Assembly: GCA_036365515.1 (NCBI GenBank)
Contig: CM070877.1
Coordinates: forward strand, 118,207,321 to 118,271,320
DNA length: 64,000 nucleotides
Direction of reading: 5' to 3'
Source of the DNA: Torymus aiolomorphi
Taxonomy: Eukaryota > Arthropoda > Insecta > Hymenoptera > Torymidae
A program made the translations under genes and the position numbers. The notes beneath the pieces are model-generated. The model searched no databases and had not been told where the DNA came from. It worked only from the letters and a program-made list of their open reading frames with translations. Of the stretch, positions 47,395 to 56,503 are shown in pieces. Position 1 is the first letter of the stretch. Every line of letters starts with the position of its first letter.

Positions 47395-49843
47395 AATAGT
47401 GTTAAAAGTTAGAGTGAAAGATGTGATAATAACTTATTAATTCATAATACATGCAATGTAAAAATTAAAGTCCCTACGAAGAGATTGAAAAGTTAAAGTA
47501 CAATAGCTGAGAAAATCTTAGAAAAAAAAATATGAACTCATTATATGTGAAAAAGTTAAAGTAAGAGATGTGAAAATAAATTATAAATTCATGATACGTG
47601 CTATGTAAAAAATTAAAGTCCCTAAGAAGAGACTGAAAAGTTAAAGTTCAACAGCTGAGAATATCTTAGAAAAAAATATATGAATTCATTAAAGTAAGAA
47701 ATTTTAAAGTAACTTATAAATTCATGATACGTGCTGTGAAAAAATTAAAGTCCCTACAAAGAGACTGAAAAGTTAAAGTTTAATAGCTGAGAATGTCTTA
47801 GAAAAAATTAATAAATTATAAATTCATGATACGTGCTATGTAAAAAATTAAAGTCCCTAAGAAGAGACTGAAAAGTTAAAGTTCAACAGCTGAGAATATC
47901 TTAAAAAAAAATATGAATTCATTAAAGTAAGAAATTTTAAAGTAACTTATAAATTCATGATACGTGCTGTGAAAAAATTAAAGTCCCTACAAAGAGACTG
48001 AAAAGTTAAAGTTTAATAGCTGAGAATGTCTTAGAAAAAATTAATAATTTATAAATTCACGATACGTGCTATGCAAAAAATTAAAGTCCCTAAGAAGAGA
48101 CTGAAAAGTTAAAGTTCAACAGCTGAGAATATCTTAGAAAAAAATATGAATTCATTAAAGTAAGAAATTTTAAAGTAACTTATAAATTCATGATACGTGC
48201 TGTGAAAAAATTAAAGTCCCTACAAAGAGACTGAAAAGTTAAAGTTTAATAGCTGAGAATGTCTTAGAAAAAATTAATAATTTATAAATTCACGATACGT
48301 GCTATGCAAAAAATTAAAGTTCCTAAGAAGAGACTGAAAAGTTAAAGTTCAACAGCTGAGAATATCTTAGAAAAAAATATGAATTCATTAAAGTAAGAAA
48401 TTTTAAAGTAACTTATAAATTCATGATACGTGTTATGAAAAAAATTAAAGTCCCTACAGAGAGACTGAAAAGTTAAAGTTCAATAGCTGAGAATGTCTTA
48501 GAAAAATGAATAAATTATAAATTCATGATACGTGCTATGTAAAAAATTAAAGTCCCTAAGAAGAGACTGAAAAGTTAAAGTTCAACAGCTGAGAATATCT
48601 TAGAAAAAAATATGAATTCATTAAAGTAAGAAATTTTAAAGTAACTTATAAATTCATGATACGTGCTGTGAAAAAATTAAAGTCCCTACAAAGAGACTGA
48701 AAAGTTAAAGTTTAATAGCTGAGAATGTCTTAGAAAAAATTAATAATTTATAAATTCACGATACGTGCTATGCAAAAAATTAAAGTCCCTAAGAAGAGAC
48801 TGAAAAGTTAAAGTTCAACAGCTGAGAATATCTTAGAAAAAAATATGAATTCATTAAAGTAAGAAATTTTAAAGTAACTTATAAATTCATGATACGTGCT
48901 GTGAAAAAATTAAAGTCCCTACAAAGAGACTGAAAAGTTAAAGTTTAATAGCTGAGAATGTCTTAGAAAAAATTAATAATTTATAAATTCACGATACGTG
49001 CTATGCAAAAAATTAAAGTTCCTAAGAAGAGACTGAAAAGTTAAAGTTCAACAGGTGAGAATATCTTAGAAAAAAATATGAATTCATTAAAGTAAGAAAT
49101 TTTAAAGTAACTTATAAATTCATGATACGTGTTATGAAAAAAATTAAAGTCCCTACAGAGAGACTGAAAAGTTAAAGTTCAATAGCTGAGAATGTCTTAG
49201 AAAAATGAATAACTTATAAATTCGTGATACGTGCTATGTAAAAAATTAAAGTCCCTACGAGGAGACGGAAAAGTTAAAGTACAACAGCTGAGAATATCTC
49301 AGAAAAAATATGAATTCATTAAAGAAAGTGATTTTAAAGTAACTTATAAATTCATGATACGTGCTGTGAAAAAATTAAAGTCCCTACAAAGAGACTGAAA
49401 AGTTAAAGTTTAATAGCTGAGAATGTCTTAGAAAAAATTAATAATTTATAAATTCACGATACGTGCTATGCAAAAAATTAAAGTCCCTAAGAAGAGACTG
49501 AAAAGTTAAAGTTCAACAGCTGAGAATATCTTAGAAAAAAATATGAATTCATTAAAGTAAGAAATTTTAAAGTAACTTATAAATTCATGATACGTGTTAT
49601 GAAAAAAATTAAAGTCCCTACAAAGAGACTGAAAAGTTAAAGTTCAACAGCTGAGAATATCTTAGAAAAAAATATGAATTCATTAAAGTAAGAAATTTTA
49701 AAGTAACTTATAAATTCATGATACGTGTTATGAAAAAAATTAAAGTCCCTACAGAGAGACTGAAAAGTTAAAGTTCAATAGCTGAGAATGTCTTAGAAAA
49801 ATGAATAACTTATAAATTCGTGATACGTGCTATGTAAAAAATT
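47395..49843. repeat. Minisatellite array of left arm, alternating 130/103-bp units
   Basis: About 20 monomers. Long units (about 130 bp) contain GAATTCATTAAAGTAAGAAA and short units (about 103 bp) lack it; they alternate, giving a higher-order dimer of about 233 bp. Both carry TTAAAGTCCCTA, GACTGAAAAGTTAAAGTT and CAGCTGAGAAT. Unit starts such as 48081, 48211 and 48314 give the spacing. The array stands 5' of the outward-reading arm genes and ends abruptly in the integrase gene. Confidence 0.9.
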
Positions 49844-50476
49844 AGAATTTTATAATAAAGAATTTGAAAGTTTAATGCTAAAATATAATATAAATCTATA
49901 TTCATCCTATAGCAAACTCAAAGCCTCAATTTGTGAACGTTTTAATCGTACATTAAAAAACAAAATGTGGAAAAACTTTAGTTTACAAGGCAGTTATAAA
50001 TGGATAGATATTTTGCAAGACCTAACTTTACAGTATAATAATACTAAGCACCGAACGATTGGTATGAAGCCCGCAGATGTTAATTCTACAACAGTTAATA
50101 AAGTTTATAATCGTTTATGCATTCATCAGAAAACCTCTAAACGTCCTTGTAGGCGTGCAAAATTTAAACTTGGTGATAAAGTTCGAATAAGTAAAAATAA
50201 AACTGTTTTCGAGAAAGGATATACACCAAACTGGTCTACAGAAATTTTTACAATAAATAAAGTATTACCTACATCACCATTTACATATCATTTGAAAGAT
50301 TATCAAGATAAACCAATCGCTGGCGGATTCTATGAAGAAGAACTTATGAAGACTAAATATCCTGTTATTTACTTAGTAGAAAAAATTATAAAAAACATGG
50401 CGATAAAATTTATGTAAAATGGTTAGGTTTTGATAAGTCTCATAATAGTTGGATAAAAAAAGTGATTTATGAATAA
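49844..50476 (+). pseudogene. Retroviral-type (Polinton) integrase, N-terminally truncated, frame-broken
   Basis: The frame 49827-50417 has only array-derived codons before EFYNKEF, the segment that normally follows the second catalytic Asp. KASICERFNRT holds the Glu of the D,D35E triad. It continues as YNNTKHRTIGMKPADV, then an SH3-like region (KFKLGDKVRISK). After a break at the six-A run 50390-50395, a chromodomain-like tail (KWLGFDKSHNSW) is read in another frame to a stop at 50474-50476. The zinc-binding N terminus and the first two catalytic acids are gone, replaced by the minisatellite, so no active integrase can be made here. It faces the polymerase gene. Confidence 0.85.
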
Positions 50477-50519
50477 ATAAAATTGTAAATAAGATGAACT
50501 AATTGTTTTTATTTAATAC

Positions 50520-50714
50520 CTATTTCCTTACATTTTTTACAAGAATTGGATGCAAAATTTCATTAACTTTATCAATTCTTCTCCTAAAACGTTCTCTGTC
50601 ACGAGCAATTTGTTCCCATTCTCCACACCGAGCCTTATGATATGCAAACCTCCACGCATGCATTACATGAACAGTTAGCTTTTCATCAAAATGTACATTC
50701 TTTTTAACACGCAT
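50520..50714 (-). CDS. PPP1R15/GADD34-like PP1-targeting protein, 64 aa
   Basis: Intact 64-codon frame. Residues 5-9 (KNVHF) match the PP1-docking RVxF consensus. Residues 12-24 keep the spacing of the family to Trp21, and 31-43 (GEWEQIARDRERF) match the conserved block that engages eIF2alpha/actin, followed by RRI at 45-47. Members of this family (cellular GADD34/CReP; counterparts in herpes simplex and African swine fever viruses) recruit PP1 to dephosphorylate eIF2alpha and lift translational arrest. The protein is little more than the minimal core. A TTTTAG acceptor at 50722-50728 just upstream means it may be a last exon rather than a free-standing gene. The neighbour upstream on the same strand is the polymerase. 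Confidence 0.8.
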   Translation of the reverse strand: MRVKKNVHFDEKLTVHVMHAWRFAYHKARCGEWEQIARDRERFRRRIDKVNEILHPILVKNVRK

Positions 50715-50721
50715 TGGACAC

Positions 50722-50809
50722 CTAAAATAATAAATTTCTATATTACATATGTAGAATATTTACTATAAATTAATATATAAATTACTATTATACAAAAAAA
50801 TATACTCAC
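50722..50809 (-). other. Candidate 88-nt intron between polymerase end and PPP1R15-like frame
   Basis: The donor GTGAGTATA overlaps the polymerase stop codon (AAG TGA GTA). The acceptor is a TTATTATTTTAG just before the exon at 50721. Splicing would skip the stop and join the frames in phase (two bases plus one). Whether it is used needs RNA. Confidence 0.45.
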
Positions 50810-51317
50810 TTATTATTTATTTTATAATGACCCCATGCTAAAGTATCTATATTATTGTCTTGAACATATCTTTTATCATCATATGGACTTAAGGCAATCT
50901 TTAACTGCTTTATAGTTTCTACATTATGGAGTCGGGATCTTATGGAATACTGTTGTCGTTTTTTAATAGATAAATTTTGCAAACAATCTACAAAATCATC
51001 AAACTTTATAGTTTTTTAACAACTGAAACCTTAATACCTTTTATTTTTTCATATGATGTTCACCATAAACGCGACTACTGTACATTTTACTTCTTAAGCC
51101 AACGAATTCTGTAAGAATCTGACCATTACACTCATCTTTCATAAGACCAACAATTTTTTTATTTGCATGAGGCATATTAAAGATGTTTTCACTGGGATAG
51201 TCTGAAGTATCAAACTTTGAGAGATTTTTTTCATATCAGCATAAAAATCATCACATTCAACAGCATAAATCAAGCTGTCTGTGTCTGTATAAAGAAGCTT
51301 ACAATTTTCTTTATACA
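50806..51317 (-). pseudogene. Polymerase C-terminal part in three further frames
   Basis: Motif C (YTDTDS, 51274-51291) directly follows the first break. Subsequent recognisable blocks are [27 protein letters not shown], a short basic stretch and [11 protein letters not shown], ending in TLAWGHY at about 50825-50845. Frames change at 51225-51231, 51044-51049 and 51012-51017. The final codon is followed by TGA that overlaps a GTGAGT donor. Confidence 0.8.
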
Positions 51318-54300
51318 TTTTTTCATATAACTATAATGAAAATCATAAATCAGAGTTTTAGAAATGTCTAAAACTGAAAGTCCAACGTAAATTGGTTTAT
51401 CTAACAAAACTTCAACTTTTTTAAGCTGGATAGCTACTAAATTTTCATCAAAAATACTAATACTATGAAAAAGGGGACTTGATATTTGTGCTTCTACGCC
51501 ATACCTTCCAGCCCATTTAGTTGATAGCTTGACATCAACACGTTTTCTTACATTCTCCATAGTTTTACCATATACAGCATTATTCATCAATTTGAAAAAG
51601 TTTTTTTCAAAATCAGTTCTTGCTAACGCCCTCATATTACTATTTAAATTGATGTAAGACTTAAGCCATGGAGATTGTTTAAATTTCAATACTTTATGAA
51701 TTTTAACAAGCTGAAGTCCATTTTTGACAGCTTGTTTAAGTGATCGATAGTGTATAACATAATTTTTTTTATACGAAAGTGTAGCCAAAAGTTTTTCCTG
51801 TTTTGATCCCGGTGGTTTTGCTTGCTCAGGACAAAAAGGTAAGTCGTTATGAATGTCATGTATTTCTGAAGGATATTCTAAATCTACTTCTAAAATGTAC
51901 CCGTAAGGTGCATCATCATCTATGAAAAAATCTAAATTTTCACAGTCGTCTATCCACTCAAAGGAATCATAAGGGAGACATTGAGTCATTGCCCAACCAT
52001 ATAAATTATTAGCATCTAAATATATTAGATATGTATTTTCTTTATTTTTATCATAATTTTCAGTCATATATTTATGATTTGCAGCTGCGTAGCGATGAGA
52101 GCACTGACTTAATCCACCTCTTATACCTCTTTCTATGAATAAAATCATATCTATATCAGTTAATAATTTTAATTGTATGCCAGTATACTTTAGCATTGCA
52201 TCCCATGCAAATCCTGGAGTAGTATAATAATGAGCTGGATCTAAACCATATACGTTTATACTTTGATCACGAAAATTTTCAAAAACATCAGCTAATAATA
52301 AAACATCTGTCTTCATATAATAAAGATCTGAATATTCTCCAAGGGTATGAATACTAAAGGTATTCCATACTTTTTGTGCATGTTCATAATCTTCATCAGA
52401 TATGGTTGAACCATTTAGCACACTGAAAAATTTTGTTTTTTCAGGTAACTCAGTTTCATCCAACTTTTCCCACGAATCCAGGTACTCGTAAGGCAGAACG
52501 CCTTTCTTCGTTAAAAGACTGATTTTTTCTTTTTCTAAAGATGAAAACTCCTTTGAAACAATTTTATATTCACTTAAATATGAAGCTAATTTTTCTAAAG
52601 AAGATGGCATAAATCTAAATGAATCTACAAAGCGAAATTTAATATCACTTTTCTCAACATGTTTTGTAAAAGAAATATACTTCTCCTTAGTCAATGGAAG
52701 TAAATCAACATCACCTTTCATATAATTCGATATATCATTAATTATAAAGTGAGCATCATAACCACTTAAGTTATGAAATATCACAGGAATCGTTCTTGAA
52801 TCTTGATAATTCAAATTACAGTTAGCATGAGCAGGACCGCGATATTTTCCTGAGAGATGACAATGATCTCTTACCTTATCACTGTTTTCTAATAATTTGT
52901 TACAAATGTGACAAATTTTTGAATTGAAATAATTAATCATTTCTATCGGTGTTAAAATTGGCATAGATCGTGGGTTTGTATATAAATTAGTAATACGGTC
53001 ATGTATTACCTTCAATTCACTAGCAAACCACATAGCTGGTTTAACCCCACGATAAAATCTATATTCAGATAAAGAGTCATCAAAACTGCACTTCAAATAA
53101 TATCCTATACTAAACATTTCATGTTTTTGAAACGATAAAGTATTAGCCAAACCTTCATCTTCCTGGTTTTCTAGTACAGGCTTTAACAGACATTCACAAT
53201 CTGCATATATTGTGAATGGTAATCTTTCTTTATAATTAAAATTTTTAAAATAGATGATATCTTTACCTTTTATAGGAAGTTTCACCTTGCAATCATTAAT
53301 ATTCTTACATATTCTTTCATGCTCTTTTAAATTATTTTCATTAAAGAAAAAATTTAAACATCTATCACATATATATCGCTTCTTTTTTCTATGTGATAAA
53401 CTTCCTCCTACTAGACGTGATAAATTTTTTATATATATGTAATGTGATTTCAGCTGTCCCTTAATTGTTTTTTCTAATAAAAGAAGATTTACATGATTTT
53501 CTTTTTTTTCATGTGTCAAATAAAAGGGAATCACATTTTTCTCATGCAATCCGAAGACATTAACCGATATTAAAGGGTTTTGTTTTTCAAACTTGAAAAT
53601 TTTTTTTATCGTAACAGGGAATTCTATACCTGTCATATTTAAATTATTTTCATACTGAAGATAATTGCTAACCCTGTTAGGATGATTTTTACGGTTTACT
53701 GGATACAAAGCAGATAATATTGCCCATTTAAAGCATTGATTATCTTTGTTTTGAATATTAATGCAGGCATTTTTTTATCTAAAAATGGTGGTAAAGGTAA
53801 ATATGAATTACCACTGCGCAATGGATTGAACTTATTCATATTAATTTGAATATTAATAATAGAATTTAAAGTCCATCCAGAATCTTTTTCTTGAAATTCT
53901 TCTACCTCAGCCAAAAGTTTATTTAAAACATGATTATCAAACCATTCACTTAAAGATGTACCTAAAACCACTTCAGCGTTTGGCGTATTGAAATGTTTCG
54001 TTTCAATACTTTCCTGTGAATCATCATTTACATCAGAAGAAAGTTTCTTGAATGAACAAGATAGTACAGTGTTAATTTTCATGGCACATCGAATATCTTT
54101 CAAAATTTTCTTCACTTGTTGGCAGAACAATACTGAGGCGTCCTTTAAAAAGGTTGATATATCTATATGTACAAGATTTGCAATTATACTAGTTCTCACC
54201 CTTTTATTAAAAGCACTTTCAATATCAATCCAACGAACTCGATGCTCGATTTCATCCGTTTTTAAATCTGGTACTATTCCATAACCAGTTTTTCCTATAG

Positions 54301-54535
54301 CATCAAGCTTTGCTTTGATACTCTCAATCCTTGCTATGGCGTATAAAATAGATTGTTTTTGAGCTGTTGTCAGCGTTCTTTTTCTCAATAATTCCCGAAG
54401 ACTATCTAATGATAAAACACATTGTTCTACCCATTGTTCAATAACTTCGGAATCCATAGATTTATATATTAAAATATTTTCCACCTCTTCAAAAATTTTC
54501 ACATGTTCCTGACAAAGATCTTTAACTTCATCCAT
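50806..54535 (-). CDS. Polinton protein-primed family B DNA polymerase (whole gene, frame broken at five A-runs)
   Basis: One gene of about 1,240 codons read on the minus strand from 54535. Order: a 260-residue helical N-terminal region, zinc-binding modules, the 3'-5' exonuclease motifs, palm motifs A and B, motif C, and a C-terminal region ending in TLAWGHY. Each break falls on an A-run (plus-strand T-runs 53770-53776, 51318-51323, 51225-51231, 51044-51049, 51012-51017). In every case one missing base would explain it. Either the gene is recently dead or the assembly under-counts homopolymers. The family copies linear DNA from a terminal protein; the arms would be its templates. Confidence 0.85.
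51270..53708 (-). CDS. Polymerase core: exonuclease and palm (open segment, 812 codons)
   Basis: A C2H2-like finger is at residues 114-134. Exo I has Asp170/Glu172 (YADCE). A C-x2-C-x15-H-type module with a [15 protein letters not shown] tail (266-301) resembles endonuclease VII zinc folds found in such polymerases. Exo II is at 311-322 (NLSGYDAHF) and Exo III around Asp468-Asp474. Motif A is [13 protein letters not shown] (562-574) and motif [12 protein letters not shown] (706-716). All exonuclease and motif A/B residues expected of a protein-primed family B enzyme are present. Frame is lost at 51318-51323 just before motif C. Confidence 0.95.
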   Translation of the reverse strand: MYPVNRKNHPNRVSNYLQYENNLNMTGIEFPVTIKKIFKFEKQNPLISVNVFGLHEKNVIPFYLTHEKKENHVNLLLLEKTIKGQLKSHYIYIKNLSRLVGGSLSHRKKKRYICDRCLNFFFNENNLKEHERICKNINDCKVKLPIKGKDIIYFKNFNYKERLPFTIYADCECLLKPVLENQEDEGLANTLSFQKHEMFSIGYYLKCSFDDSLSEYRFYRGVKPAMWFASELKVIHDRITNLYTNPRSMPILTPIEMINYFNSKICHICNKLLENSDKVRDHCHLSGKYRGPAHANCNLNYQDSRTIPVIFHNLSGYDAHFIINDISNYMKGDVDLLPLTKEKYISFTKHVEKSDIKFRFVDSFRFMPSSLEKLASYLSEYKIVSKEFSSLEKEKISLLTKKGVLPYEYLDSWEKLDETELPEKTKFFSVLNGSTISDEDYEHAQKVWNTFSIHTLGEYSDLYYMKTDVLLLADVFENFRDQSINVYGLDPAHYYTTPGFAWDAMLKYTGIQLKLLTDIDMILFIERGIRGGLSQCSHRYAAANHKYMTENYDKNKENTYLIYLDANNLYGWAMTQCLPYDSFEWIDDCENLDFFIDDDAPYGYILEVDLEYPSEIHDIHNDLPFCPEQAKPPGSKQEKLLATLSYKKNYVIHYRSLKQAVKNGLQLVKIHKVLKFKQSPWLKSYINLNSNMRALARTDFEKNFFKLMNNAVYGKTMENVRKRVDVKLSTKWAGRYGVEAQISSPLFHSISIFDENLVAIQLKKVEVLLDKPIYVGLSVLDISKTLIYDFHYSYMKKCIKKIVSFFIQTQTA
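53696..54535 (-). CDS. Polymerase N-terminal region (open segment, 279 codons)
   Basis: Starts [11 protein letters not shown] at the only sensible ATG after an AT-rich leader. Mostly helical, with [20 protein letters not shown], then a conserved-looking [16 protein letters not shown] and [20 protein letters not shown]. The last is the usual sequence leading into the polymerase N terminus in insect Polintons, so this is part of the polymerase and not a separate gene. After the seven-A run at 53770-53776 the last codons are out of frame. It may contain or position the protein primer; no such function can be shown from sequence. Confidence 0.75.
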   Translation of the reverse strand: MDEVKDLCQEHVKIFEEVENILIYKSMDSEVIEQWVEQCVLSLDSLRELLRKRTLTTAQKQSILYAIARIESIKAKLDAIGKTGYGIVPDLKTDEIEHRVRWIDIESAFNKRVRTSIIANLVHIDISTFLKDASVLFCQQVKKILKDIRCAMKINTVLSCSFKKLSSDVNDDSQESIETKHFNTPNAEVVLGTSLSEWFDNHVLNKLLAEVEEFQEKDSGWTLNSIINIQINMNKFNPLRSGNSYLPLPPFLDKKMPALIFKTKIINALNGQYYLLCIQ

Positions 54536-55199
54536 TTTTTCAAATTAAAAAAAGACTTTTTTTCGTAAGTGTATTCTGAAAATTAAAAAATTATGTTATC
54601 ATTTTAAATAATTATTGATAAAAAAAAAAAAAGGGGAAGAGAAATTAAAATAATCAATGATTTTGTATAATATTAGATCAGCATTTGATAATATAGAAAC
54701 AGTTTAGTTGTATTAGGCAGTTATAATTAGATAGTATTTTATAAGATTTAACTTACATTATAATAAAATTAAAGATTAAATGATTGGTATAAAGCCTTAT
54801 GCAATACTTTTAAAATCTTAGCAGACGACGTGGCAGTGGGCCACAAGGGAGGGACGCGTGAGTGAGAGGTATATACTGAGAGTGTAGAGTGGGAGGGGAG
54901 GGGGATACTATCTACTCGAAGAGTTCATATATGCCCCGTAGGGTATAAGAAATGATGCGTGGTAATTATTTTATTAAATATATTTTATTAAATATATTGA
55001 GAGAAGAGGCGTAATTGAATGCCTGAAACGTTGACAAGGTAGATCATTGAAATCATACAAAATTAATTAATAGTTTTAATACAATAATGATTATGCCAAA
55101 TATAGTGTAAATATTATAAAAATTATTTATATACTATTAATAGTGAAATACTATAAAAAAATTATACATAAAATACTATATAAACTTAATTAAACTTAA
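54536..55199. other. Intergenic DNA between polymerase and proline-rich gene
   Basis: AT-rich except for a GC-rich patch at 54825-54920 (GTGGCAGTGGGCCACAAGG and G-runs). This patch is about 300 bases upstream of the polymerase start and may hold its promoter. No gene recognised. Confidence 0.4.
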
Positions 55200-55205
55200 C
55201 TAACT

Positions 55206-55345
55206 CGCGAATTTCATTTTTTAATGTTCGCTTATCCGTTTTTCTCTTTTTTTTAAGGAGAATTTCATTTTTTAATGTTTGCTTATCCGTTTTTCTCTTT
55301 TTTTTTTAGGGAGAATTTCATTTTTTAATGTTTGCCTATCCGTTT
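55206..55345. repeat. Triplicated 3' end of the proline-rich gene
   Basis: GAATTTCATTTTTTAATGTT with CTTATCCGTTTTTCTC recurs three times at about 55-bp spacing. The most upstream gene copy (about 55310-55345) and the next one encode the C terminus and stop of the proline-rich protein. The remainder are non-coding duplicates beyond the stop. Confidence 0.8.
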
Positions 55346-56398
55346 TAGGTTCTTCTATATTTAATATTTTTTTCATTTCTGCACGAACTTTATAGTCTAT
55401 GGTAGGATTATGCGCAGGATTCGGAATTGTTATTAGTTTCGCGGGCGGTGGAGAATTCAATAAATTTAAATCGAATGATTGTGGACTGTATGGCTCTAAC
55501 GGTGGCGTTGACCAGCTACCAAATTCAAACGTAAACGATTCTGGCGTATAGCTCTCCCTTAGCGGAGAAGGTGGTAAAGGCATTTCTTCTATGATATTGA
55601 ATGACTCCGAGGGTTGATCTATTGGTGAAATTACTTCGGGTAGAGGTCTAACTATTGGAAGAAGTTTTTTAAATATATTGGATGTTTTTTCTTGCTCCTG
55701 GTTTTGGACTAGAAAAACATTTTCACTACTTTCCACATGGTTTTGTGATGAATTGAGCTGAAAATAAAAAATATATATTTATAATAAAATATATAGCATA
55801 TGTATCATAAAAAATACTATATTGCTTACCACTTCATTTCTGCGTATACTATACACTACAGGTGATTGCGGTGATTCTTCCTACAAATAAGCATACTTTT
55901 TTAATATAATTTAATTAGAAAAATTATGCATTACTTTATAAAAAGATAAAATATTACATTATAATAAAACACTGTTATGGTATCTATCAAATCATAAAAT
56001 TTTTTCAAATACGATAAAATCTATGACTATAATTTTTAGGTAGTTTTGAAAAAATAAATAAAAAAATTATAAATTTACGTTAAAATGATAGAGAAAATTG
56101 CAATATTTTCATAAAAGCTACAATTTCGCAATTCGCTAAAATAATAATAATTTATTTTGAAACTAATAATAGTTTTTAAACTTACCTGATAGTCCTCACA
56201 CTCATTCAAAACTTCATAACATAGCGTTGGTAGATTTCTTACAATTCTCGGGTCCTTTCTATGATCTTCTGCAAATGGACATATTTCAGGAAGATCTATA
56301 GTTTTTTCCTTTAACTTTTCCCACTCACATTTATGTTGTACACTATTTACAATGATTCTTCTGATTTCCGTCACATAGATCTCTGTACTTTTATACAT
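55272..56398 (-). CDS. Three-exon gene, about 249 aa, proline/serine-rich with basic tail, function unknown
   Basis: Exon 1 is 56398-56186 (71 codons from MYKSTEIYV), exon 2 55880-55830 (17 codons), exon 3 55757-55272 (161 codons plus stop). Boundaries are clean: CAG|GTAAGT, TTTGTAG|GAAG, GTG|GTAAGC, TTTTCAG|CTC, all in phase 0. The protein has a Cys-containing N-terminal region (CPFAEDHRKDPR), a long Pro/Ser/Glu middle (MPLPPSPLRES) and a Lys/Arg C terminus (PKKKREKR) like a nuclear signal. I recognise no domain; a transcription-regulator or terminal-protein role are only possibilities. The frame opens further upstream, to 56503, but an ATTCAG acceptor-like site near 56458 favours the ATG at 56398. 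Confidence 0.6.
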
Positions 56399-56503
56399 TT
56401 TTAACTTTAAAAATTTTCCAAATCGGACGAAGTTGCTTGCGTGAACACTTCCTAAAGACTGAATCTTGTATATTATACGTAGCGAGAAAAGCAACGCTTT
56501 CAA

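Larger units (their letters stand above)
45281..49843. repeat. Left terminal inverted arm
   Basis: Mirrors the right arm from the terminus through subterminal 180-bp repeats, the two small genes and a minisatellite ending at 49843. Protein translations of both genes are identical to the right-arm copies, so the arms were recently copied or are homogenised. The inner edge is where the integrase sequence begins. Confidence 0.85.

Noticed and set aside
47400..49843. Possible CRISPR-like array in the left arm
   Set aside because: Whole units repeat without unique spacers and the context is eukaryotic; it is a minisatellite.
53254..54284. Plus-strand frames opposite the polymerase
   Set aside because: Antisense shadows of a clearly recognised polymerase.
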